From: Hymenobacter rubripertinctus
GTDB lineage: Bacteria; Bacteroidota; Bacteroidia; Cytophagales; Hymenobacteraceae
Assembly (NCBI RefSeq): GCF_003583925.1
Contig: NZ_QYCN01000031.1
Coordinates: 17,842-81,841 of the forward strand
Length of the DNA stretch: 64,000 nt
Direction: 5' to 3'
Part shown: one piece after another, positions 25,202-32,731 of the stretch
Layout of the letters: each line of letters opens with the position of its first letter
How positions within the stretch are numbered: position 1 is the stretch's first letter
Notes under the pieces: model-generated
Databases searched by the model: none
Seen by the model: only the letters and a program-made list of their open reading frames with translations
Told to the model about the DNA's origin: nothing
Translations under genes and position numbers: made by a program

Positions 25202-25223
25202 GTCATTCACTAACCGCCACCCC

Positions 25224-25817
25224 ATGCCCGCCATCATCCTGCTGGCCGCCGGCGCATCTTCCCGCCTCGGCCGCCCCAAACAACTGCTCCCCTACCAGGG
25301 CCAGACCTTGCTGCGCCGGGCCGCCGAGACGGCCGTGGCCGCTGCTGCGGGTGCGCCGGTGGTGGTGGTAACCGGCGCCCAGCACGCGGTGCTGCTGCCG
25401 GAGCTGGCGGGCCTGCCGGTGCGGGTGGTGCGTTGCGCTCAGTGGCAGAAGGGGATGGGGGCCTCGCTTAAAACCGGCCTGGCCGAACTGGCTACCGAGT
25501 GTTGGCCGCCGGCCGCCGTCATAATCATGCTCTGCGACCAGCCCCACGTAACGCCCGCGCTGCTGGGGCAACTGGCCGCAACGCACGCCGCTACCGGCCA
25601 GCCCATCGTAGCCAGTGCCTACGCCGGGGTGTCGGGTGTGCCGGTGCTGTTTGGGGCGCAAGTGCTGCCTCTGCTCCGCCAGCTGCCCGATTCGGCCGGG
25701 GCTGCCGCCCTGCTCAAACATCACCCGGAGCTGGTAGCCACGGTGTCGTTTGTGGCCGGCGCGGTGGATGTGGATACGGAAGCCCAGTACGCGGCCCTGC
25801 TGGCGGCGGGCCATTAG
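25224..25817 (+). CDS. MocA-type molybdenum cofactor cytidylyltransferase
   Basis: This 197-residue nucleotidyltransferase should transfer CMP to molybdopterin to make the dinucleotide cofactor used by xanthine-oxidase-family enzymes. The GT-A-like N-terminus IILLAAGASSRLGRPKQLLPY contains the phosphate-binding loop and KQLL motif. VVTGAQHAVL and the acidic IMLCDQPHV (metal-binding CDQP, about residues 94-98) follow. These are the expected MocA features. It is the last gene of the five-gene operon, 42 bases after the XdhC stop. The cofactor type, MCD rather than MGD, agrees with the enzyme family. Confidence 0.88.
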   Translation: MPAIILLAAGASSRLGRPKQLLPYQGQTLLRRAAETAVAAAAGAPVVVVTGAQHAVLLPELAGLPVRVVRCAQWQKGMGASLKTGLAELATECWPPAAVIIMLCDQPHVTPALLGQLAATHAATGQPIVASAYAGVSGVPVLFGAQVLPLLRQLPDSAGAAALLKHHPELVATVSFVAGAVDVDTEAQYAALLAAGH

Positions 25818-25938
25818 CCGGGCCGGCAGAAAACAAGAAGCCCGGTATGCGGCCCGTGCGCCTCGCTGGCGCTACGGCCGCCCATGGTACCAGCACACGG
25901 GGGTAGCCAAAGGCTTTGACCGGCATTCCCGCCGCTGT

Positions 25939-26754
25939 TCAGCGCAGCATCATGCCTTTGAGGGAAATGATGTACTCCCTGGTCGCCGCTTCCTGGCGGA
26001 TAGTATAGGTGGTAGGGAAGTACTTGCCCGTCAGCTCATAGGTTGCGGGCTGCTTGATGGGTTGTTCCATGTTGAGGCCCGCCACGAGCAGGGCTTTGGT
26101 GAACATGGGCTCGATGAACGTGACTTTGCCATCATAGGAGCCATAAATAAAGGTGTGGGTAAAAGCCGTGCCGGGCGTGTATTCGGGGCTGGTTGGATCG
26201 ATCCAGTGGCGACCCATCATGGGCACGGTGCGGCCGGGGGCCACGTTGGGGGCCGTAACGTAGCCGGTGGGCAGCTTGGCCGCCGGCGGGAAAATGTCGC
26301 CCTTGGGGTCATCAAGGCTGATGGTGTGCTGCACGCTCATCGGCAGCATGTAGAAGTGGGCATCGAAGTGCGGCGCGCCGTAGATGGGCAGCGGGTCGTG
26401 GCCGTTGGGGTTCCAGTCGAAGGAGATGTGGTCGAAGGGCATCTGGGCCAGGGCGGCGTTGCCGGCGGGCAGCACCATGTCGTACATGGTGCCGGCGGCG
26501 GGCAGACTGGCCAGGGCCGCCTCGGTTACGGCAAAGCCGATTTCGGTGGGCTGGCCCGCCGCGTCTACCGTTACGAAGCTGTGGGCCGAGCCGGCCCCGA
26601 TGGCTACGGCGGGTCCGTTCGTGGTCGACGGCTGCGGGGCGGGCGTATTGGCGTCTTTCTGGTCGCAGGAGGCCAGTAGCAGGGGCAGCAGCAGGGGCAG
26701 CGGCCCCAGCGCACGGCCCCAGGTGGAAGGGAAGAAAATGCGGGCGGTTTTCAT
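25939..26754 (-). CDS. Exported lipoprotein, DUF5602-like
   Basis: This 271-residue protein has a lipoprotein signal with the lipobox LLASC (Cys30), so it should be membrane-attached on the outside. The sequence resembles DUF5602/TTHB210-like proteins: FTVTEAALASLP-type segments, NPNGHDPLPIYGAPHFDAHFYM with several His and Asp residues, and GRHWIDPTSPEYTP. These conserved His, Asp and aromatic residues could form a metal or ligand site, but no catalytic function is known to me. It is monocistronic, with an AT-rich upstream region and no obvious neighbour of related function. The family name is moderately certain; the lipoprotein call is firm. Confidence 0.68.
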   Translation of the reverse strand: MKTARIFFPSTWGRALGPLPLLLPLLLASCDQKDANTPAPQPSTTNGPAVAIGAGSAHSFVTVDAAGQPTEIGFAVTEAALASLPAAGTMYDMVLPAGNAALAQMPFDHISFDWNPNGHDPLPIYGAPHFDAHFYMLPMSVQHTISLDDPKGDIFPPAAKLPTGYVTAPNVAPGRTVPMMGRHWIDPTSPEYTPGTAFTHTFIYGSYDGKVTFIEPMFTKALLVAGLNMEQPIKQPATYELTGKYFPTTYTIRQEAATREYIISLKGMMLR

Positions 26755-27057
26755 GGCGGAAAAGAAGAAAAAGTGAGGGGAAATACGGAACCGATTTCCG
26801 TTTAGTAAATATATAGATAAATATTAATTCTTTAAATAACACATATTTACAAGGAAATAATCATCAAATAGTGAAAACGTGCTACCCGCTTCCCCCCCCC
26901 CGATTATCCACTATCCCCCGCTCACCCCGCACCGCCCGCCCAACTACCGGAGCCCGGAGCAATAGGAGCGCCGGCCACAGGGGCAACCACAGGAGCGCAG
27001 TAGAACCCGAGCTCCTTGGCCTGGGCACGCCCAAGCACCCCCTGGCCCCGGTTCTTA
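26755..27057. other. AT-rich promoter region then low-complexity spacer before the insertion sequence
   Basis: 26760-26880 is clearly AT-rich (AAATATATAGATAAATATT and AACACATATTTACAAGG) and should hold the promoter of the DUF5602-like gene. 26881-27057 is C-rich, with a run of 10 C residues at about 26892-26901, and has no gene I can support. The possible small plus-strand frame there is compositionally biased and continues into the insertion sequence end. Confidence 0.5.
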
Positions 27058-28210
27058 CCCAGACTAAACGCATTTGGCAATCTGGGCCATGAGGGCCTCT
27101 AAATAGGTGTCACTCCAGCCTAAGCGCTTGCGCTTGACTTTCAGACTGCCGGGGGCGGCATCAGCGCGCAGCAAGTTCAAGGCCATTTTACGTACCAGCG
27201 CCAGGTTTTCGGCCGCTCGCTCGTCGCGTAGGCGGTGCGCGTCCTGGCGCAGCGTCACGTCCAAGTGCCAATGCAACTGATTCTCTACGGCCCAGTGTCC
27301 GCGTACAGCCGCCAGGGCCTGTTCAGCCATTAAGCCCGGCTGGCTGCTGAGGTAATAGCGCGGGGCCTGGACCTGGGGCGGACCAACCGCCGGGTAGCGC
27401 CACGTATCCACCCGCACCAGGGCGGCCAACTGGGGCCAGCGCTCGTCCTCGTTGACCCAACGCAGGTCGGTTTGCACAGCCACTTGCCAGCGCAGGGGCG
27501 TGTTGTGGCTGGCCCAGCCAGTGGCCTCGGCCTGGGGACGGACCCCGGCCAGTGCCCGCTCCGCTTCGGCACTCAGCGTAGGCTGGTTCTGCTTGAGGGC
27601 CAGCAGGTAGTGGCCACCCTGCTGCACAATCTGGGCCGCGATGGCGGGCTGGCAGCCCAGCGCATCTAAGCTGACGAGCGGCCCGCCAGACAAGTCCAGC
27701 AGGGCCAGCACGTCGGGAATAGCCGCCAGTTCTTGCCCCTTGCCCTTGGTCGCCACCTGAGCCAGACACAGGCCCTCTGCACGGGCCAGGGCTGACACCA
27801 CGTGCAGCGCCTGCGGGCCGCTGCCGCGCAGTGTCTGTCCGTCTACGCAGACCTGCGCGGCGACGGGGGCGGGCAGCAAGTGGCGTACCCAGCTCAAAAA
27901 GGCGGCGTTAAAAGCGGCCGCGTCCAAATGCTGAAAGATGCGGCGGAACGTATCGGCCGAGGGCGCGCCATGGGGCAGGGCCAGGTGGCGGGCCAGCAGA
28001 ACCTGTTTTTGCTGGCCAAAGTCGGCAATATCCTCGAAATCGTCAGCCCCGCACAAGACGGCTAGTACGCTGATAACAAGAACAGAAAGCAGCGGGTGAC
28101 GAAAATTGCGGCCGGGCTGACGAAAGTCAGGCACCTTGGCTAAATGTATCAGTAGGGACATACCCGCAAAGGTCGGCTGGCGCCAGCTTTTCAAATGCGT
28201 TTAGTCTGGG
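27058..28210 (-). mobile_element. ISAs1-family insertion sequence
   Basis: The element carries one transposase gene and 19-base perfect terminal inverted repeats, CCCAGACTAAACGCATTTG at 27058-27076 and its complement at 28192-28210. I could not find a target-site duplication: the outer 8-10 bases do not match whether the end is placed at CCCAG or CAG. The element is compact: the transposase stop lies in the left repeat, and the start is close to the right one. The lack of a duplication suggests an old insertion, or deletion or recombination at one end. Confidence 0.88.
27064..28161 (-). CDS. ISAs1-family transposase
   Basis: This 365-residue protein is a DDE transposase. The N-terminus LAKVPDFRQPGRNFRHPLLSVLV is the H-repeat-associated domain typical of the family. 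It is followed by CVDGQTLRGSG (first Asp of the catalytic triad near residue 112), LVSLDALGCQ with the second Asp, and a C-terminal HWAVENQLHWHLDVTLRQDA block where the catalytic Glu lies. The sequence is full length with no frameshift, so it may be active. The ATG at 28161 is the likely start, although a TTG at 28194 inside the terminal repeat extends the frame by 11 codons. The TAG stop lies inside the other terminal repeat. Confidence 0.92.
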   Translation of the reverse strand: MSLLIHLAKVPDFRQPGRNFRHPLLSVLVISVLAVLCGADDFEDIADFGQQKQVLLARHLALPHGAPSADTFRRIFQHLDAAAFNAAFLSWVRHLLPAPVAAQVCVDGQTLRGSGPQALHVVSALARAEGLCLAQVATKGKGQELAAIPDVLALLDLSGGPLVSLDALGCQPAIAAQIVQQGGHYLLALKQNQPTLSAEAERALAGVRPQAEATGWASHNTPLRWQVAVQTDLRWVNEDERWPQLAALVRVDTWRYPAVGPPQVQAPRYYLSSQPGLMAEQALAAVRGHWAVENQLHWHLDVTLRQDAHRLRDERAAENLALVRKMALNLLRADAAPGSLKVKRKRLGWSDTYLEALMAQIAKCV

Positions 28211-28281
28211 GCAGCCGGGGGCACGACGTTGCTTTATGCCCGAAACCCGATATATTCCGGCTCACTATATCCATTCTACTT

Positions 28282-28719
28282 ATGTCCATTGAATATTCGT
28301 TGGCCGAGCGCGGGAACCCCGCCAACGCCCAGGCCCCCAAGAAGTGGTACGCCGTAGCCCGCTCCCAGGGCGAAACCACCGTCCGCGACATTGCAGGCCG
28401 CATCAACCAGATGAGCACCGTGAGTACCATCGACGTGATGGCCGTGCTCGAAGCCTTCTTCCAGACGGTGCCCGCCGAGCTGGCCGATGGTCAGATTGTA
28501 CGCTTCGGCGACTTCGGCTCTTTCTCCGTGAGCCTGCAAAGCGACGGGGCCGAGGCCGAAAAGGAGTTCACGGCCGCTAACATCAACAACGTGAAGGTGG
28601 TGTTCCGACCCGGCAAGCTCTTCGCCCAGGCCATGCAGGGGGCCAGCCTGCGCAAGGTGAGCGACCCGCTGCCCGCCACGGCCCAGCGCAAAGCCGCCGC
28701 CGCCAAACCCGGCAAGTAG
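28282..28719 (+). CDS. HU-family DNA-binding protein
   Basis: This 145-residue protein is a histone-like nucleoid protein of the HU-IHF fold, of the Bacteroidota type with an N-terminal extension. The core begins with MSIEYSLAER, GETTVRDIAGRINQMSTVSTIDVMAVLEAF (helical dimerisation part), then the beta arm around GQIVRFGDFGSFSVSLQS and NNVKVVFRPGKLFAQAM. The tail is rich in Ala and Lys (AAAAKPGK). Members are thought to bend and compact DNA. It is monocistronic, starts at ATG 28282 and is followed by a strong hairpin. It sits between the insertion sequence and the defence-like pair. Confidence 0.88.
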   Translation: MSIEYSLAERGNPANAQAPKKWYAVARSQGETTVRDIAGRINQMSTVSTIDVMAVLEAFFQTVPAELADGQIVRFGDFGSFSVSLQSDGAEAEKEFTAANINNVKVVFRPGKLFAQAMQGASLRKVSDPLPATAQRKAAAAKPGK

Positions 28720-28728
28720 CACTTGCTG

Positions 28729-28790
28729 CCAAACCTCCTGATGTTTTTCAAAAACATCAGGAGGTTTGGGGTAAAACATCAGGAGGTTTT
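28729..28790. terminator. Hairpin after the HU-like gene with an extra direct copy
   Basis: A 20-base perfect inverted repeat (28729-28748 and 28750-28769; arm CCAAACCTCCTGATGTTTTT) is followed by a third, direct copy, AAAACATCAGGAGGTTTT, at 28773-28790. Termination after the HU-like gene is the simplest reading. No T-run lies directly behind the stem, and the third copy makes a regulatory role possible. Confidence 0.7.
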
Positions 28791-28831
28791 GATTTCCTCG
28801 CCCGCAGGCCTGCCCATCCCGGCGGGCCTGT

Positions 28832-28839
28832 TACTTTTG
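28832..28839 (+). promoter_or_regulatory. Candidate -7 box for the Septu-like operon
   Basis: TACTTTTG is an exact TAnnTTTG match, 44 bases before the ATG of the ATPase gene. It directly follows a hairpin with arms CAGGCCTGCC and GGCGGGCCTG, which differ by one base from perfect pairing. No -33 TTG was found. Confidence 0.45.
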
Positions 28840-28883
28840 GGGGCGGCCCGCTTCCGGCCGCCGCTTCCGTTACGCCCGTCGCC

Positions 28884-30212
28884 ATGCCTACCACCCCGCA
28901 AACCCCGCCGCCCGCCTACTTCCTCTCCCTGAGCCTGGAAAACGTGCGCAGCTTCGGCGAGAAGCAAACCATCTCCTTCGCCCGCCCCGATGGAAGGCCG
29001 GCGCAATGGACGATTATTCTGGGCGATAATGGGGTGGGGAAAACGACGGTGTTGAAGGCGTTGGCGGCAATAGGACCGGTTGCAAATCCCAATTGGGAAG
29101 GAACTTATGGTACGCTTTATTTTGATTCCTGGAATTATAAATGGGAGCCTACAAGAGATGAAGTTAAGACTACTAAAATCGATTTTAATATAGGTACAGG
29201 CCTTCATCTTGACAAGATGACCAAAACCCATTTTAAGCCATTCAAAACATATGGAAACCTAATAATAGATTGGGATGAAGGTATTCCTGGTAAGCAAGAA
29301 GGAATTAATATCTCTGATATGACAGGCTTTTTCTGCTTAGGATATGGTGCTGGCCGTACAATCGGTAGTTCAACTTTAGGTAGAAAATTTACAAGCAAAG
29401 AGGAGTTTGCCAGCCTCTTCGACGACCGGGCCGACCTGCTAAACCCGGAAGAGTGGTTCCTGCAAATGGAGTACAGTTCTCTTAAGAAAGACAAGCAGGC
29501 GGGTAAAGCATTGGAGCAAGTGCGGCAGGTGCTGCTACAAGTGCTGCCCGATATAACGGACATTCGGATTTCCAGCAAAGGCCATCAGCAATTCCTGGAA
29601 CTGGAATCCCCCTACGGCTGGGTGCGGCTGCGCGAGATGAGCCTGGGCTACCAAACGCTGGTGGTCTGGCTGACGGACTTCGCCAGCAAGCTGTTCCTCC
29701 GCTACCCCGATAGCCCGAACCCGCTGGAAGAGCCGGCCATTGTGCTCATCGATGAAATTGATTTGCACCTGCACCCGAGCTGGCAGCGCAAGCTGCTGGG
29801 CTTCCTGAGCGGCATCTTCAAGAACACCCAGTTCATTGCCACCGCCCACAGCCCCCTGGTCGTGCAGGCCGCCGGCGACGAAGGGGCCAACGTGGTGCTG
29901 CTGCGCCGGGAAGGCGACCAGACGGTAGTAGTGACGGATGTGGAAGACGTGCGGGGCTGGCGGGTAGATCAAATTCTGACCAGCAGCTTTTACAACCTGG
30001 AAACGGCCCGTTCCCTGGAAACGGAGAAGAAGCTGGAGCGCCAGGCGGCCCTGCTCAACAAGAAAAAGCTCACGGCCAAAGACCGCCAGGAACTGGACGC
30101 GCTGACGTTGGAGCTGGAAGGCCAACCCATGGGTAGCGCCGGGGCAGAAGCTGAGGAGGAGGCCCTACTGCGCCAGATAGCGGAGCGTCTGGGAACGGGT
30201 ACTGACAAATAA
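28884..30212 (+). CDS. AAA/ABC-type ATPase of a Septu-like defence pair (PtuA-like)
   Basis: This 442-residue ATPase belongs to the SMC-like/OLD-like group of defence ATPases. The Walker A motif GDNGVGKTT is at residues 48-56, the ABC-type signature region is REMSLGYQTL near 249-258, Walker B is IVLIDEIDLHLHP near 289-301, and TAHSPLVV is the downstream His motif near 319-326. No transmembrane or nuclease domain is visible. The HNH gene starts 15 bases after its stop, so both belong to one operon. This arrangement matches the anti-phage Septu system, in which PtuA (ATPase) and PtuB (HNH) act together. Bases 29080-29405, residues about 66-174, are strikingly AT-rich compared with the rest, which suggests mosaic origin. 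A stand-alone AAA ATPase is the alternative. Confidence 0.85.
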   Translation: MPTTPQTPPPAYFLSLSLENVRSFGEKQTISFARPDGRPAQWTIILGDNGVGKTTVLKALAAIGPVANPNWEGTYGTLYFDSWNYKWEPTRDEVKTTKIDFNIGTGLHLDKMTKTHFKPFKTYGNLIIDWDEGIPGKQEGINISDMTGFFCLGYGAGRTIGSSTLGRKFTSKEEFASLFDDRADLLNPEEWFLQMEYSSLKKDKQAGKALEQVRQVLLQVLPDITDIRISSKGHQQFLELESPYGWVRLREMSLGYQTLVVWLTDFASKLFLRYPDSPNPLEEPAIVLIDEIDLHLHPSWQRKLLGFLSGIFKNTQFIATAHSPLVVQAAGDEGANVVLLRREGDQTVVVTDVEDVRGWRVDQILTSSFYNLETARSLETEKKLERQAALLNKKKLTAKDRQELDALTLELEGQPMGSAGAEAEEEALLRQIAERLGTGTDK

Positions 30213-30227
30213 GCCGGCCTCCATCCC

Positions 30228-31052
30228 ATGATTAGGATTAAAAAATCGTCGGTTGCGCCGGCTATTCTTAAAGCGGCTGGGGTTGCTGCGGCCCGGCAGG
30301 CGCGGGAAGTCCGATACGATGCCAACCCGGCGGCCTGCCGCGCCCCGGGTAATCGTTTGCTCAACGTGCCGGCCACTTTGTACAACCACGCCTCGGTAAA
30401 GCAGAAGTTGATTGCGGCGCAAAAGGAGAAGTGCTGCTACTGCGAAGGCAAACTGCTCGCGGTTGGCTACGGGGAGGTTGAGCACTACCGCCCCAAGAAC
30501 GGCTTCAAGCAGGGAACCGGGCTGCCGCTGGAAAAGCCCGGCTACTACTGGCTAGCCTACGAGTGGGACAATCTGCTCTTTACCTGCAAGCGGTGCAATG
30601 GCGGCCACAAGCGCAATTTCTTCCCGCTGGCCAACCACCCAGCGGGCCGGGCCTATTCCCACCACGATACCCTGGCGCGGGAACAGCCCCTGTTGCTGCA
30701 CCCCGCCCACGACGATCCGGCCGCCCATATTGGGTTTCGGCGGGCCGTGGCAGTCGCCAAAACACCGCGTGGCAAAGCCACTATTCAACTGTGCGGCCTC
30801 AACCGGAAGCATAAGTTGGAGCGTCGGCGCACCCATCTGGCCCACATCGAAAGCCACGACTCACTGGCCGACCTCAACATCGGTACAATGCCCGCCGCCG
30901 ACCTGGCCCGGGAGGTAGCCAAGTGCGGCTCGGCGCAGGCCTTGGTACGGCGTATTGTGCAGGCAAAAACCATCCGTGATCAGGCCGCCTTCAACCGGGC
31001 CGAATACGCCGGGATGGTGCGGGCCAACCTGCCGCACTTACCGCTGCGGTAG
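30228..31052 (+). CDS. HNH endonuclease of a Septu-like defence pair (PtuB-like, TIGR02646 type)
   Basis: This 274-residue nuclease carries a treble-clef HNH site. CCYCEGKL (about residues 68-75) gives a metal-binding CxxC, VEHYRPKN supplies the first His near 86, YEWDNLLFTCKRCNGGHKRNFFPL the Asn and a second CxxC, with the final conserved residue in that stretch. The C-terminal half is helical. The N-terminus MIRIKKSS is typical of TIGR02646 proteins, which regularly follow AAA ATPases. It overlaps no other gene and is 15 bases from the ATPase stop. In Septu the HNH partner is believed to cleave DNA when the ATPase senses infection. Confidence in HNH is high; the assignment to Septu is an inference from the pair. 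Confidence 0.85.
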   Translation: MIRIKKSSVAPAILKAAGVAAARQAREVRYDANPAACRAPGNRLLNVPATLYNHASVKQKLIAAQKEKCCYCEGKLLAVGYGEVEHYRPKNGFKQGTGLPLEKPGYYWLAYEWDNLLFTCKRCNGGHKRNFFPLANHPAGRAYSHHDTLAREQPLLLHPAHDDPAAHIGFRRAVAVAKTPRGKATIQLCGLNRKHKLERRRTHLAHIESHDSLADLNIGTMPAADLAREVAKCGSAQALVRRIVQAKTIRDQAAFNRAEYAGMVRANLPHLPLR

Positions 31053-31115
31053 CGGCAGCAACCGCAACGGGGAAATCCCGTTATCTTGCCCGCACTACTT
31101 CCAACCACCAACCTC

Positions 31116-32504
31116 ATGCCCGAATCCGCCGCCGCCGTTGCTTCGCCCGAAGCCGGCTTCCACGCCATTCCCAAGGACGACAAGCGCATCACCCGGGGCT
31201 GGACGTTCTACGATTGGGCCAACTCGGTGTATCCGCTGGTTATCACCAGCTCCATCTTCCCCATTTACTGGGGCAGCGTTACGGCCGAGCTCAGCCCGGA
31301 AACCGATGTAGTGCGCTTCCTGGGTTTCGACGTGCCCGGCTCCTCGCTGCTGACTTACTCCATTTCGGCGGCCTTCCTGCTCATTGCTTTGGTCAGCCCC
31401 TTCCTCACGTCGCTGGCCGACTTTTCGGGCCGCAAGAAGCTGTTCATGCAGATCTTCTGCTATATCGGGGCCTTTTCCTGCGCGGCCCTGTTCTTCTTCA
31501 CGCCCGATACGCTCACACTCAGCACCTTCGTGTTCATTGCGGCCACGGTGGGCTTCTCCGGTTCGATTGTGTTCTACAACAGTTACCTGCCTTTGATTTC
31601 GTCGGAGGAAAAGTATGACTCGCTCTCGGCCAGGGGCTTCTCGATGGGCTACATCGGCTCGGTGCTGCTGCTCATTATCTGCCTGGTGCTGATTACGTTC
31701 AACGAGGAACTGGGCCTGACCAAGGGCTTCGCTACCCGCTTGAGCTTCCTGCTCACCGGCATTTGGTGGGCCGGCTTCGCCCAGATTGCCTTCTTCGCCC
31801 TGCCTGCCGACCCCGGCCGCCCCGCCTCGGCCGCCGCTGCCGCCGACAGTTCGGGCTGGCTGCTGAACGGTTTCCGCGAGCTGGCTAAGGTGTTCGCCCA
31901 GCTCAAGCACCTGCCCAACCTCAAGCGTTTCCTGCTGGCCTACTTCACCTACAACATGGGCGTGCAGACGGTGATGTACGTGGCCACCATCTTCGGCGAC
32001 AAGGAGCTTCACCTCGAAAGCACCGCCCTCATCGTTACGATTCTGCTGTTGCAGGTGGTGGGCATTCTGGGCGCTTACCTGTTTGCCAAACTCTCGGAGC
32101 GCATCGGCAACACCCGCGCCCTGAGCTGGTCGGTGTTTATCTGGATGTGCATCTGCGTGGCCGGTTATTTCGTGCAGGCCGGCTGGAGCTTCTACGCCCT
32201 GGCCGCCGTTATCGGCCTCACCATGGGCGCCATCCAGAGCCTCTCGCGCAGCACCTACTCCAAAATTATGCCCGAGAACACGCCCAATACGGCCGCCTTC
32301 TTCAGCTTCTTCGACGTCACCGAGAAGCTTAGCATCGTCATCGGCACGGCCGTGTTCGGCGTCATTGCCCAGCTCACCGGCTCCATGCGCAACAGCATCC
32401 TCTCGCTCATCGTGTTCTTCGTGCTGGGCCTGGTTTTCCTGCTAACCCTGCGCGGCAAGAAGCTCCGCGACGAGCCCGTTGCCGAGGCCGCCCCGCCACA
32501 GTAA
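31116..32504 (+). CDS. UMF1-family MFS transporter
   Basis: This 462-residue inner-membrane transporter belongs to the Atg22/UMF1 branch of the major facilitator superfamily. The marker FYDWANSVYPLVITSSIFPIY is at about residues 30-50, and about twelve hydrophobic helices follow. SGRKKLFM lies after helix 2 where the MFS loop motif is expected, and the second half begins with a loop rich in Ala. The start was placed at ATG 31116 (MPESAA). The substrate is not known; UMF1 proteins in bacteria are uncharacterised, while yeast Atg22 exports amino acids from the vacuole. The C-terminus faces a convergent amidohydrolase across a strong hairpin. Confidence 0.88.
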   Translation: MPESAAAVASPEAGFHAIPKDDKRITRGWTFYDWANSVYPLVITSSIFPIYWGSVTAELSPETDVVRFLGFDVPGSSLLTYSISAAFLLIALVSPFLTSLADFSGRKKLFMQIFCYIGAFSCAALFFFTPDTLTLSTFVFIAATVGFSGSIVFYNSYLPLISSEEKYDSLSARGFSMGYIGSVLLLIICLVLITFNEELGLTKGFATRLSFLLTGIWWAGFAQIAFFALPADPGRPASAAAAADSSGWLLNGFRELAKVFAQLKHLPNLKRFLLAYFTYNMGVQTVMYVATIFGDKELHLESTALIVTILLLQVVGILGAYLFAKLSERIGNTRALSWSVFIWMCICVAGYFVQAGWSFYALAAVIGLTMGAIQSLSRSTYSKIMPENTPNTAAFFSFFDVTEKLSIVIGTAVFGVIAQLTGSMRNSILSLIVFFVLGLVFLLTLRGKKLRDEPVAEAAPPQ

Positions 32505-32517
32505 ACAGGAATCAAGG

Positions 32518-32651
32518 TGTAGCGCGAAGCTTCTGCTTCGCGTATTGCAGAACGACTGTAGCGCGAGACTTCCGCTTCGCGTATCGTTAAACGATAGGCG
32601 AACGACGCGGCAGTCAGCAACGACACGCGAAGCGGAAGCTTCGCGCTACAG
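32518..32651. repeat. TAGCGCGAAGC palindromic cluster
   Basis: Three related units lie in about 135 bases: TGTAGCGCGAAGCTTCTGCTTCGCG (32518-32542), CTGTAGCGCGAGACTTCCGCTTCGCG starting at 32557, and the inverted ACACGCGAAGCGGAAGCTTCGCGCTACAG (32623-32651). The first unit is itself a hairpin. The first and third form a long inverted pair. Confidence 0.85.
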
Positions 32652-32663
32652 CCTCAGCCGCCC

Positions 32664-32726
32664 CGAACATAGAAAGGCTCGTTGAACGACTCGCTCAGAG
32701 TCGTTCAACGAGCCTTTCTATGTTCG
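32664..32726. terminator. Perfect 28-base-pair bidirectional hairpin
   Basis: The arms at 32664-32691 and 32699-32726 are perfect complements, with the stem word GAAAGGCTCGTTGAACGACT and a 7-base loop CGCTCAG. It lies between the convergent MFS and amidohydrolase genes, so termination in both directions is the simplest role. An unusually long perfect stem also fits a mobile palindrome. Confidence 0.8.
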
Positions 32727-32731
32727 AGCTT

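Noticed and set aside
26871..27092. Small plus-strand frame before the insertion sequence
   Set aside because: Proline- and arginine-rich, with a C-run region, and it continues into the terminal repeat of the ISAs1 element. No support for translation.
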